Origin: Amycolatopsis methanolica 239
GTDB taxonomy: Bacteria; Actinomycetota; Actinomycetes; Mycobacteriales; Pseudonocardiaceae
Reading direction: 5' to 3'
Assembly: GCF_000739085.1 (NCBI RefSeq)
Contig: NZ_CP009110.1
Span: forward strand, 6,448,001-6,512,000
DNA length: 64,000 bases
Shown: one piece after another, positions 31,856 to 38,523 of the stretch
Layout of the letters: each line of letters begins with the position of its first letter
Numbering within the stretch: the first letter of the stretch is position 1
Notes under the pieces: model-generated
The model's input: the letters and a program-made list of their open reading frames with translations, nothing else
Told to the model about the DNA's origin: nothing
Databases searched by the model: none
Made by a program: the position numbers and the translations under genes

Positions 31856-32385
31856 GGGCTCCTCGCGGTCGCGTACTGGCTCTCGGCGTGCGCGGTGGCC
31901 ACGGACCATACCCGGTCCCGCCACCGACGATGATCAGCTACCACGCGCGGATCCTCGGTCACCTCGGCCCCGAGAACCCCGTTCTCGTCGAACCGCATGA
32001 TCGCGACCCGCGCGTCGTCGAACAGGTAGAAATCGTGCTCGGGCATCTCGCCCAGCGCCCGCGCGTCGCTCTCGCTGATCCAGCGGATGTCCTCGCCAGC
32101 CGCGACGTTGAGCGGGGTGACGGTGAACATCCACCGCAGGTACTCCGTCGGTGGCTCGGTCACCATGCGGACGCGCTCAAGGGTCTTGCCCTCGCTACGA
32201 AACTGCCGGACCCGGGCGAGCCAACGGTCCAGGAACCCGTTGTACGGCCGGCCTTCCTGCCACTGCCGGAACGGCTCGCGTTCGCCAGGCTCGTGGTAGG
32301 TGCCCTGGCACTCCCACCGCCACATGCTGTGCCGGAACCCGGTGAAGAGGGCGGCGAACTCCTCGCCGCGGTTGACCCACGTCAT
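31852..32385 (-). CDS. DUF6879-family protein
   Basis: 177 aa, ATG at 32385 (ATGA overlap). FTGFRHSMWRWECQGTY, LERVRMVTEPPTEYLRWMF, AGEDIRWIS and HDFYLFDDARVAIMRF are the conserved blocks of DUF6879. Function unknown; it recurs next to XRE-DUF5753 genes. Confidence 0.82.
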   Translation of the reverse strand: MTWVNRGEEFAALFTGFRHSMWRWECQGTYHEPGEREPFRQWQEGRPYNGFLDRWLARVRQFRSEGKTLERVRMVTEPPTEYLRWMFTVTPLNVAAGEDIRWISESDARALGEMPEHDFYLFDDARVAIMRFDENGVLGAEVTEDPRVVADHRRWRDRVWSVATAHAESQYATARSP

Positions 32386-32711
32386 CGCGTCGCCGTGGTC
32401 GTCGCTTTCGCGGCCAGCTCGCGCAGGACCTCCTCGAGCTTGGCTGCAGAGTCGGGATCGATGGTGAATCCAGGCCGGTCGGCGTCGGCGAACGGCAGCT
32501 GCTCGAGCGCCTGCAGCGCGATGAACGGCAGCAGCTCGCGCGGCACCTCGACGGCCGACTCGTGCGCCGGCAAGCCGCGCTCCCGCAGGGCGGCGAGCGC
32601 TTCCGGGTCAGTGACGGTCGTGCCCTGCACAACGAGCGTGCCGCGCTCGGTGGCCCACAGGTTCGGGCACCCGGTGTCGTTCGAGCTGGTGCCGATCAGT
32701 CCCATGCGCAT
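32382..32711 (-). CDS. First gene of the XRE-DUF5753/DUF6879 operon
   Basis: 109 aa, ATG at 32711 with AAGGAG five bases upstream. DTGCPNLWATERGTLVVQG is a short strand-rich start like partner proteins of these clusters; the C-terminus is helical. No enzyme motif. Confidence 0.75.
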   Translation of the reverse strand: MRMGLIGTSSNDTGCPNLWATERGTLVVQGTTVTDPEALAALRERGLPAHESAVEVPRELLPFIALQALEQLPFADADRPGFTIDPDSAAKLEEVLRELAAKATTTATR

Positions 32712-32935
32712 AGCTACTCCTTAGGTCGGTGTGCCCGTCACATGGTTCTCGCAATTCCGACCAGTGGCCAGGGTCCGCACGAGTGATCGTAGCCCGCTCG
32801 CCCTGCACATCACGCCATGCCCGTTACTCCGATCGTGTTTGATTGCGCAAACTATGCGATCTATTGCTTGAGCTATGCGATTCGATGCGTCAGCCTGGGG
32901 AGCGTGGAAGGTTCCAGGGCGGAGCGGGAGAGGTC
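32712..32935. promoter_or_regulatory. Divergent control region of the DUF5753 operon
   Basis: 224 bases, AT-richer in the right half. Contains TACGAT on the minus strand (32786..32791), a possible -10 for the leftward operon, and the tandem 21-bp repeat. Confidence 0.4.
32842..32883. repeat. Tandem 21-bp operator-like repeat
   Basis: Two adjacent 21-bp units (32842..32862, 32863..32883) share ATTGC and CTATGCGAT (15/21 identical). They sit between the XRE-DUF5753 operon and the rightward 52-aa gene. Confidence 0.7.
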
Positions 32936-33094
32936 ATGAGCGCGGCAGACGACGAGCCAGCAGAGCTGTGGGCGCGGAAGCCAGCCAACCGCGGGGAGCA
33001 CAGCTACTTCGAACGCCACGACGGCACCATCGTGCTGCACGACGGCACGGAGCTCCCGCCGGAGCCACCCGGCGGCGATCGGGGTACCCGGTGA
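32936..33094 (+). CDS. 52-aa protein
   Basis: ATG at 32936 with GGGAG upstream. Contains EHSYFERHDGTIVLHDGTEL; acidic start, Pro-rich end. Unknown. Confidence 0.6.
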   Translation: MSAADDEPAELWARKPANRGEHSYFERHDGTIVLHDGTELPPEPPGGDRGTR

Positions 33095-33213
33095 GCCGCC
33101 GCCCGCCAGCCCGGAATCGGGGCGTCATCCTGATCCTGTCGATCTTCCTGGTGCTCGCGATCGCGAACGCGATCGCAGTTACCCAAGGGTGGTACTGCCA
33201 GTGTCGACCGTGA
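33091..33213 (+). CDS. 40-aa membrane protein
   Basis: GTG at 33091 (GTGA overlap). One span, ILILSIFLVLAIANAIAV, then a CQC end. Confidence 0.6.
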   Translation: MSRRPPARNRGVILILSIFLVLAIANAIAVTQGWYCQCRP

Positions 33214-33428
33214 CCACAGCTGCCGCACTGATCCTCGCCCGCCTACGGCCAGGAGTCGCCGGCGAGACGCGCCGCGAGGTCCACCTGTTCCCGCAAGACA
33301 GCTGCACCGCGCTCTGCGGCGCCACCTTCCCGACGAGCGACCTTGAGCGCCTCGACGGGTTCCACGGGATGCCGTGCGTGCGGTGCCTCGCCAGGGCGCC
33401 TGGCGGTCGAGGCCTGGCGATTCGGTGA
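33210..33428 (+). CDS. Small Cys-rich protein
   Basis: 72 aa from GTG 33210 (GTGA overlap; GTG at 33201 or 33189 would lengthen it). SCTALCGATF and GMPCVRCLA suggest a zinc-binding pair. Confidence 0.58.
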   Translation: MTTAAALILARLRPGVAGETRREVHLFPQDSCTALCGATFPTSDLERLDGFHGMPCVRCLARAPGGRGLAIR

Positions 33429-33518
33429 CGGCCTGAGCTGCCGGCCGGTGCGGGGCGCTACCTCTCCCGAAGGTCCCCCGACCCCCGCACCGGCCGGTTC
33501 CCACACGTCGGGCCGCGT

Positions 33519-33716
33519 CTACTCCCCGCTGCTTTCGCGCTGTCGGATCTCCGCGATCTGCCGACGCACGTCCTCAACGTTCCACCGCCGATGGCCACGT
33601 AGCGTCGTCTCCGTCGGGACAAGCAGCCCCTGCCGCACGTAGCGATTCAGCGTGCCGCGGCTGATGCCGAGGACCTCCGCGAGCTCGCCAGTGGTGAGGA
33701 GCCGCCGATTGATCAT
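33519..33716 (-). CDS. BldC/MerR-like DNA-binding protein (possible excisionase)
   Basis: 65 aa, ATG at 33716, no ribosome site, so possibly leaderless. TTGELAEVLGISRGTLNRYV is the MerR/BldC-type HTH; RRWNVEDVRRQIAEI follows. BldC-type and phage Xis proteins are known to bind direct repeats head to tail; nine-base repeats lie directly upstream. May regulate itself or help excision. Confidence 0.82.
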   Translation of the reverse strand: MINRRLLTTGELAEVLGISRGTLNRYVRQGLLVPTETTLRGHRRWNVEDVRRQIAEIRQRESSGE

Positions 33717-33803
33717 GAACCGATTGAACCGCTTGGATCGTTCGGCTGGGTGATCGGTAGACCGTTCAAACCGAATGGATCGAATAGACCGTTTGACCCG
33801 TTT
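33717..33803. repeat. Nine-base direct repeats upstream of the BldC-like gene
   Basis: Units begin at 33717, 33726, 33735, then 33759, 33768, 33777, 33786, 33795, each nine bases with core A(C/T)CG and a T-rich end (GAACCGATT, AGACCGTTC, AAACCGAAT and so on). A 15-base gap splits the two groups. Confidence 0.78.
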
Positions 33804-34085
33804 GGCGGAGTGAAACGGCGGTCTCGGATGGCAGCATGAGCGCCGAGCCCGCCCGACGACTCCCCATGTCCCAGTCCCGGGCGGGCTCGCCCCCAGAACT
33901 GCCAGCTGCGGCGGCTGGCAGGGAGCCCCGACCGCGCGTGGATCTGCAGCCGCTCAAACACGTCGCGGCCGGGGCTCCACCCCAAGCCCGTCCTGGCCTG
34001 CGCACCTCCCGCGGGCCAGCCGGAAGCAGAGCCCCGGTCTGCCATCGCCCCCTCGCGGCGGACCGGGGCTCTGTCGCTCGCAGGG
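33804..34085. other. Non-coding stretch with successive hairpins
   Basis: About 280 bases without a convincing gene. Inverted repeats: 33845..33855 with 33878..33888 (11 bp), 33922..33936 with 33964..33978 (15 bp, one mismatch), and the 34028..34072 terminator. ORFs here cross these stems and have weak start sites. Confidence 0.55.
34028..34072 (-). terminator. Terminator after the 64-aa gene
   Basis: Perfect 12-bp stem AGAGCCCCGGTC (34028..34039) with 34061..34072, 14 bases downstream of the 34086 stop. Confidence 0.75.
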
Positions 34086-34280
34086 TCAGCCGCCGCGCTG
34101 CTCGTCGAGTGCGACGAGCTGCTTGCACAGTCGCACCCCCTCCGCGACGTCAGGCGAGTCGAGTGGGGCGCCGGCGCCGACCTTCAGGGCGGCGTCCTCG
34201 CGCAGCCGGGCCAGCGCCTTCTGGCCGTCGTCCAGCCACTGCAGGACGCTCCTGGGCGGCTTGGGTCGTTCGTACGTCAT
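34086..34280 (-). CDS. 64-aa protein
   Basis: ATG at 34280 with AAGGAG six bases upstream. Two helices (VLQWLDDGQKALARLREDAA; VAEGVRLCKQLVALDEQ). Unknown; own terminator on each side. Confidence 0.72.
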   Translation of the reverse strand: MTYERPKPPRSVLQWLDDGQKALARLREDAALKVGAGAPLDSPDVAEGVRLCKQLVALDEQRGG

Positions 34281-34302
34281 GGTGGGCTCCTTCGATGAGA
34301 AA

Positions 34303-34333
34303 GCCGGTCCGGAGCTTCCCCCTCCGGACCGGC
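34303..34333 (-). terminator. Terminator after the C2H2-like gene
   Basis: Perfect 12-bp stem GCCGGTCCGGAG (34303..34314) with 34322..34333, 7-base loop. Confidence 0.8.
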
Positions 34334-34377
34334 GCGAGCCCGACGTTAGAACAGGTGTTCGTCGAACGCAAGTTCGA

Positions 34378-34572
34378 CTACTGGTCGTCGTCGACCCGCT
34401 CCACCTCGCCATCCCAGGCGCGGCCGGAGGCGAGGTGCAGCCACGCCGCGAACGCGGCCGGGTAGTCGGCCGGCGGGATCTGGTGCGCGTCGACGTAGTG
34501 ATCGAAGTCGGCGAAGTCGCCGCGGTGGCAGCCCGGACAGCGCACCTCGGCGGCCGGGAACTCGTCGTCCAT
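34378..34572 (-). CDS. C2H2 zinc-finger-like protein
   Basis: 64 aa, ATG at 34572. VRCPGCHRGDFADFDHYVDAH has Cx2C and later HxxxH spacing of a classical finger. Acidic end. Divergent from the 63-aa gene. Confidence 0.68.
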   Translation of the reverse strand: MDDEFPAAEVRCPGCHRGDFADFDHYVDAHQIPPADYPAAFAAWLHLASGRAWDGEVERVDDDQ

Positions 34573-34616
34573 CCATCCAGGATCGCGCCGCGCGGCGCAC
34601 CGCGCTGGCGGGGAAG

Positions 34617-34625
34617 TTGTCCACA
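34617..34625 (+). promoter_or_regulatory. Perfect actinobacterial DnaA box
   Basis: TTGTCCACA in the divergent gap 34573..34677. One isolated box; no AT-rich unwinding region beside it. Confidence 0.35.
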
Positions 34626-34677
34626 GGCGCTCGAACGGGTCTGTCGGACCGCGCGGTGGTGTGCCAGCGTCGAGGAC

Positions 34678-34869
34678 ATGGACAAGACGCCCCAGCTGCG
34701 CCCGCTGCCGCCGACCGAGCCGGTCGGCCGCTCGCTCGATGTCAACCGCGTCCTGCTCGCGCTCGCCCTCGCCGAGTTCGACTGCGCCCCGGACGAGAAG
34801 CCCGGCCTGCAACGGGCGCAGACCGAGGTGCGCCAGCTCGCTGGCATCCCGGACGCCCACCCCGTCTGA
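34678..34869 (+). CDS. 63-aa protein
   Basis: ATG at 34678 after GAGGAC. Helical (NRVLLALALAEFD; LQRAQTEVRQLAG). Followed by a terminator. Unknown. Confidence 0.65.
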   Translation: MDKTPQLRPLPPTEPVGRSLDVNRVLLALALAEFDCAPDEKPGLQRAQTEVRQLAGIPDAHPV

Positions 34870-34895
34870 TGGCGCAGCTGCGATCAACGCGCGAA

Positions 34896-34937
34896 AACGG
34901 CCCCCGTGACGCCTCGTCGGCGAGCACGGGGGCCGTT
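34896..34937. terminator. Bidirectional terminator
   Basis: Perfect 13-bp stem AACGGCCCCCGTG (34896..34908) with 34925..34937, between the convergent 63-aa and antirepressor genes. Confidence 0.82.
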
Positions 34938-34963
34938 GGTCTTCGAGTTGCTGCTGTCCCGGC

Positions 34964-35749
34964 TTAGGGGGCCGGAACGGGGCGCGACGCCTCGGTGAGC
35001 ACCTCCTCCGGGTACAGGTTCACTTCGCCGTAGAGCTGGTGCTGCGTTTTCTGCGGTCGAATACCGCGGCTGCGGCAGATCTGGCTGGCCCTCTTCCCGA
35101 GCGCGCGGGTGGCGCCGGTCGAGGTGGGCAGGCCCATCTTCCGGGAGTAGCCGAGAGCGGAGTACCAGTTGTGCTTGCCCTCGATGCCGTCGAGGCGGCT
35201 CTCCACTGCGGTCAGCCGCTCGCGCTGTCGCACCTGCTCGACCTCGATCTTGCCGACGCGGCGGATTGTGTCGATCTGCTGCCGCGCCCACTCAGGCAGC
35301 TCGGCGAGATCGGACTCGATCGCCTCGGCCTGCTCAGTCCGCGCCGCGAAGTACGCCTGCGCGTCGGCCACCTCGGGTTTGTTCGGGTCGCCGTTCATCG
35401 CCACGAGGTAGGCGGCCTGCCGGGACAGCTCGTAATCCTCGCCGCCGTTGGGCGCGAATCGCCCGCCGGCCGCCCGGTGCTGCGATGCCATAATTGGTGT
35501 GACCTGCGCGAACTCGCGCGAAACATCCATCCCCGTGTTGCTCGCCGTCTGCATCGCTCGCGCGATAGCCGGCTGGAGGTTCTGCCAACGGGCGTAACCC
35601 ATGAGGCCCTGGAGATGCCGCGCGGACCAGTACTCGGTGCCGTCGGCCCGGGTCTGCTTGATCCGGTCGAACGGCGACGTGGAGTCGTGTCCGGGGTCAC
35701 GATCGCGTGACGCGGCTTCCAGGGAGTTTTCAGCGTTGATAGGGTCCAT
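34964..35749 (-). CDS. DinD/Bro-type phage antirepressor
   Basis: 261 aa from ATG 35749 (GAAAGGA upstream). N-terminal half matches DinD/Bro-N-type proteins: FDRIKQTRADGTEYWSARHL, then YELSRQAAYLVAMNGDPNKP and AYFAARTEQAE. C-terminal half resembles antirepressor DNA-binding ends: GATRALGKRASQICRSRGI and LYGEVNLYPEEVL. Such proteins counter repressors during induction. Confidence 0.82.
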   Translation of the reverse strand: MDPINAENSLEAASRDRDPGHDSTSPFDRIKQTRADGTEYWSARHLQGLMGYARWQNLQPAIARAMQTASNTGMDVSREFAQVTPIMASQHRAAGGRFAPNGGEDYELSRQAAYLVAMNGDPNKPEVADAQAYFAARTEQAEAIESDLAELPEWARQQIDTIRRVGKIEVEQVRQRERLTAVESRLDGIEGKHNWYSALGYSRKMGLPTSTGATRALGKRASQICRSRGIRPQKTQHQLYGEVNLYPEEVLTEASRPVPAP

Positions 35750-35821
35750 CGGTCGCCAAGGTCCTTTCTGTGATGGCGGCCACGGCTCCGGCAGCTGGCA
35801 CTGCGCGGAACCCCGAGAGTC

Positions 35822-35850
35822 GGCCCGGGCTGTAGGAAGCAGCCCGGGCC
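35822..35850 (-). terminator. Hairpin in the antirepressor leader
   Basis: Perfect 11-bp stem GGCCCGGGCTG (35822..35832) with 35840..35850, 7-base loop. A possible 17-codon ORF (35854..35907, minus) ends four bases before it. Could be an attenuator or end a tiny transcript. Confidence 0.6.
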
Positions 35851-35866
35851 TTCTCATTGGTACCGA

Positions 35867-35894
35867 ACCTTACACCGCTTCTCCGGCATGTCGA
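35867..35894 (-). promoter_or_regulatory. Candidate antirepressor promoter
   Basis: Minus-strand TCGACA (35889..35894), 16-base spacer, TAAGGT (35867..35872). Confidence 0.35.
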
Positions 35895-35940
35895 GCCCTA
35901 CCCGCATCATTCGCTCGTGTGTGCCCACAAATGTCTGCTG

Positions 35941-36160
35941 AAGTCCACACAAGTCCACGTGCGAGAGCGTCCGAAGAGTGTCTGCGCTGGTCACGATGAT
36001 GAAGTGTCGCGATTAGCCGCTATTAGTCGCGGATAGTCGTGGTGGGCCGCGATAAGTCTCAAGAGACTAGAAGAGTTCCCGAGAGTTTTAGAGAGGAATA
36101 AACTGCAACAGATAACAACCGGCAGCAACGGACAGCAACAGGCCGCAACACACAGCAACC
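35941..36160. repeat. Block of 10-bp-phased degenerate repeats
   Basis: From 36001 to 36160 the sequence divides into sixteen successive 10-mers in three families. Units at 36001-36060 end in (T/G)AG(T/C)CGC-like cores (GATTAGCCGC, TATTAGTCGC, GGATAGTCGT). Units at 36061-36100 begin RAGAG. Units at 36101-36160 carry CAAC at positions 6-9, GCAAC in five of six. Before this, AAGTCCACAC and AAGTCCACGT (35941..35960) keep the same register. No gene is present in 35908..36208. Confidence 0.8.
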
Positions 36161-36202
36161 CCAACGGGTCCGGGCGGCCACTACGCCCCCGGACCCGTTG
36201 GG
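36160..36202 (-). terminator. Late-operon terminator
   Basis: Perfect 15-bp stem (36160..36174 with 36188..36202; CCCAACGGGTCCGGG arm), 13-base loop, just after the holin stop. Confidence 0.88.
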
Positions 36203-36208
36203 CGCTGT

Positions 36209-36385
36209 TCAGCCGATCGGCTTGTTCGGTACGCGCCACACGCCGTAGACCGTGCCGGCGGCGAGCGCGAGCGCGGACGCGACGGTGCCGTACTCGCTCC
36301 AGTCCAGGACGTTGTCCGCCAGGATCGGGCCGACGGCTGTGCACAGGCCGCCGATGGCGGCGACGATCGCCTTCAGTGCGTGCAT
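36209..36385 (-). CDS. Holin-like membrane protein
   Basis: 58 aa, ATG at 36385 with GAGG upstream. Two short hydrophobic segments (LKAIVAAIGGLCTAVGPIL; GTVASALALAAGTVYGVW) around a charged turn. Directly after the endolysin; probably forms the lysis pore. Confidence 0.75.
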   Translation of the reverse strand: MHALKAIVAAIGGLCTAVGPILADNVLDWSEYGTVASALALAAGTVYGVWRVPNKPIG

Positions 36386-36399
36386 GGTGGGGATTCCTC

Positions 36400-37101
36400 T
36401 CAGTAGCCGAGCGCGGCCCACGTGCGCGGGCCCACGATCCCGTCGACGGCCAGCCCGGACCGCCGCTGGAACTCCTTGACGACCGCCTCGGTCTTGGCGC
36501 CGAACACCCCGTCGACCGTCAGCTTCGAGTAGGCCGGGTAGCCGCGGTTGAGGGTCTGCTGCAGCTGGGTCACCGCGGCCCCGGTCGAGCCGCGCCGGAT
36601 GGTCGGCTTGCTCGAGCTCCCGCCCGTCGACGGCGGCGGCGCCGGGGCGGCCGGGCCGCCGCCCGCGATGCCCCACCCGGCGCGGTCGTCGTAGGCGCCG
36701 CTCTGGGTCAGGCTCACGTGCACGTGGCTCGTGTGCGGGTTCGAGCCGGTGTAGACCTTCCAGCCCGAGAAGTCGGGCTTCGTGATCCTGCGGTTGAAGA
36801 TCACGTACCCGCCGTTGGTGAGCCGGTGGTCGCCGGTGCGGCCGTCGTGGCCCGTGAGGCCGCGCTGCCGCAGGTACTCCGCGAGCCACCCGGCGTCGAT
36901 GCCGTCGACGTCGATGTCCACCGCGCGCACCACGCCCAGGCCGTCCTCGCGGTCGATGACCCACGGGTTGTGGTCGGAGGAGCGGGAGGCGTGCGCGGCA
37001 TCGCCGATCGTGCCGTCGCTGGTCTTGTCGCGGTTCGGCCACCTGGTGTTGACCTCGTTGCGGAGGTCCACCAGGGCGTAGGCCAGGCGCCAGGCCACCA
37101 T
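36400..37101 (-). CDS. Endolysin: M15-type peptidase plus peptidoglycan-binding domain
   Basis: 233 aa, ATG at 37101 (ATGA overlap). Peptidase part: SDHNPW, VVRAVDIDVDG and HTSHVHVSL provide the metal-binding His/Asp pattern of VanY/M15_4-like enzymes. Gly/Pro/Ser linker, then a C-terminal PG_binding_1 repeat (AVTQLQQTLNRGYP; VDGVFGAKTEAVVKEFQRRS). No signal peptide, so release by the holin is expected. Confidence 0.9.
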   Translation of the reverse strand: MVAWRLAYALVDLRNEVNTRWPNRDKTSDGTIGDAAHASRSSDHNPWVIDREDGLGVVRAVDIDVDGIDAGWLAEYLRQRGLTGHDGRTGDHRLTNGGYVIFNRRITKPDFSGWKVYTGSNPHTSHVHVSLTQSGAYDDRAGWGIAGGGPAAPAPPPSTGGSSSKPTIRRGSTGAAVTQLQQTLNRGYPAYSKLTVDGVFGAKTEAVVKEFQRRSGLAVDGIVGPRTWAALGY

Positions 37102-37244
37102 CAGGCCTCACTCCCCTCGGGCTCGTCCGCGGGACGGCCGGTGTCGGCGGGCGCGTCGGCGTCCTCGCCGGCGTAGGCCCAGGGGTCCTCGTGGGTCTCC
37201 TCGCCCGCGGTCACGGCCGCGGGCTCATCGTCCGGAGTGGACAT
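37101..37244 (-). CDS. Acidic 47-aa protein in the lysis cassette
   Basis: ATG at 37244 with GGAAGGAA upstream; stop overlaps the endolysin start. Very acidic and Pro-rich, likely disordered. Unknown. Confidence 0.7.
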   Translation of the reverse strand: MSTPDDEPAAVTAGEETHEDPWAYAGEDADAPADTGRPADEPEGSEA

Positions 37245-37263
37245 ACCAGTTTCCTTCCCTGAG

Positions 37264-37284
37264 CCGGATCCACGGTGGATCCGG
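37264..37284 (-). terminator. Compact palindrome in the lysis cassette
   Basis: CCGGATCCAC, one G, then its exact complement (37264..37284), between two lysis genes. May form a hairpin or be a binding site. Confidence 0.45.
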
Positions 37285-37288
37285 GCGC

Positions 37289-37648
37289 CTACTTGCCGAG
37301 CGCGATGACCGCGATGACGACGCCGGCGAGGGCGATGAGCGCCGAGACGGCGGCGATCCAAGTGCCAACGCTCCATCGGCGCCCGGCGATCGCGCGGTCT
37401 GCGTCGGCCCGGACGGCGGCGATCGCGCTGGCGGCCTCCGCACGTGCCGCAGCGACGGCCTGCTCGGCCTCGGCGCGGGCCTCCCGGATCGCGCGGTCTT
37501 GCTGGTCGGCGCGCATCTCGAGCTTGGCGACCCTCACGGCGTGGTCGCCGACCGTGTCTCGGATCTGGGCGGCGAAACTGTCGAACGAGCGCTGCAGCTC
37601 GCCGAGCCGCTCGCGGATGTACTCCCAGGCTTCGCCGGGCTGCGTCAC
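37289..37648 (-). CDS. Coiled-coil protein with C-terminal membrane span
   Basis: 119 aa, GTG at 37648 with GGAGGG upstream. Long charged coiled coil (AKLEMRADQQDRAIREARAE) and a final span (IAAVSALIALAGVVIAVIAL). The tail-anchored layout occurs in actinophage lysis cassettes; a holin-regulating or second-holin role is inferred. Confidence 0.75.
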   Translation of the reverse strand: MTQPGEAWEYIRERLGELQRSFDSFAAQIRDTVGDHAVRVAKLEMRADQQDRAIREARAEAEQAVAAARAEAASAIAAVRADADRAIAGRRWSVGTWIAAVSALIALAGVVIAVIALGK

Positions 37649-37682
37649 TCCTCCTGCCCTCCTCCTCGTCGTCGGGGCGGGA

Positions 37683-37979
37683 TCAGGTGGTGGTGATGTT
37701 GTAGGCGTGCGCGTCGCCCTCGGGCACGTCCTGGAAGTCGCCGCGCTGGATCTCCTCGTCGTAGAAGAACTCGCGGTTGAAGACGTTGATGTCGACCGGA
37801 ATCCAAGCGCCGGTGGGCACGCTGCGGGCGCCGCTGCTGTTCGGGTACATGGTGAGGGTGCCGTCACCGTTGTCCACGACGGGAAAGTCGGTGTTGGCCT
37901 GGATCTCAGCGAAGTTCGATCCCGTCCACTGCGTGATCTTGCCGACCTTGGGGGACTTGGTGACGTTGCGAACCGGCAT
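37683..37979 (-). CDS. Small tail-region protein (complete copy)
   Basis: 98 aa, ATG at 37979 (GAAAGGAG). Strand-rich (FPVVDNGDGTLTMYPN; GAWIPVDINVFNREFFYDE). The junction 37822/37823 lies inside it. Its partial copy is at 1..157. Confidence 0.82.
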   Translation of the reverse strand: MPVRNVTKSPKVGKITQWTGSNFAEIQANTDFPVVDNGDGTLTMYPNSSGARSVPTGAWIPVDINVFNREFFYDEEIQRGDFQDVPEGDAHAYNITTT

Positions 37980-38001
37980 GGTGCTGCCGCTCCTTTCGGG
38001 G

Positions 38002-38523
38002 TTACGGTTTCTCCCACGCCACCCAGAACTTGCACACACCCTCGATGGTGTTGCCGACCAAGTTCTGGGCGACCAGCGAGTTCTGCCACGTGCTCACGCG
38101 CAGGATGTCGCCGTTGTTGAGGCGCCAACCGAACGAGCCCTTGAGCGAGGTGACGTCGCCCTGGGTGTTGAACGGCTGGTTGTCGTAGGCCAGCGAGTTG
38201 GGGTTGGTGGGCACGCCAGTGTTGTTCCGGGTGAGCGTGGCCACCCGCTTCCCGCCGGTATTGGCGTTCTGCGAGTAGTGGATCTCGAACCCGCCGGTGT
38301 AGTAGCCGTCTTTCCGGATGGTGATCCGGGTCGGGTTGGCGGGGTCCCACATGGACAGACCAAGCGGGCTGGTCCAGTTCTCGGAGAAGGTGGTCCACGT
38401 GACGTCGGTGTCGGCCTTGTCCGCGATCGTCAGCGTGGCGTTCATGATGAGCGTGCACGCCGGCTTGTCGCTGTCGGCGTTGAGCCTGTCGGCGGTGACG
38501 TCCTCGCCCGCGAGCCAGCTCAT
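38002..38523 (-). CDS. C1q-like tail protein, second copy
   Basis: Counterpart of 180..701; 173 aa, same start and ATGA overlap. Confidence 0.75.
   Translation of the reverse strand: MSWLAGEDVTADRLNADSDKPACTLIMNATLTIADKADTDVTWTTFSENWTSPLGLSMWDPANPTRITIRKDGYYTGGFEIHYSQNANTGGKRVATLTRNNTGVPTNPNSLAYDNQPFNTQGDVTSLKGSFGWRLNNGDILRVSTWQNSLVAQNLVGNTIEGVCKFWVAWEKP

Noticed and set aside
33836-34465. 209-aa plus-strand ORF
   Set aside because: It crosses several hairpins and the antisense of the 34086 gene; weak start and poor third-base pattern.
35941-36160. CRISPR array
   Set aside because: Ten-base degenerate units with no spacers of constant length and no cas genes.
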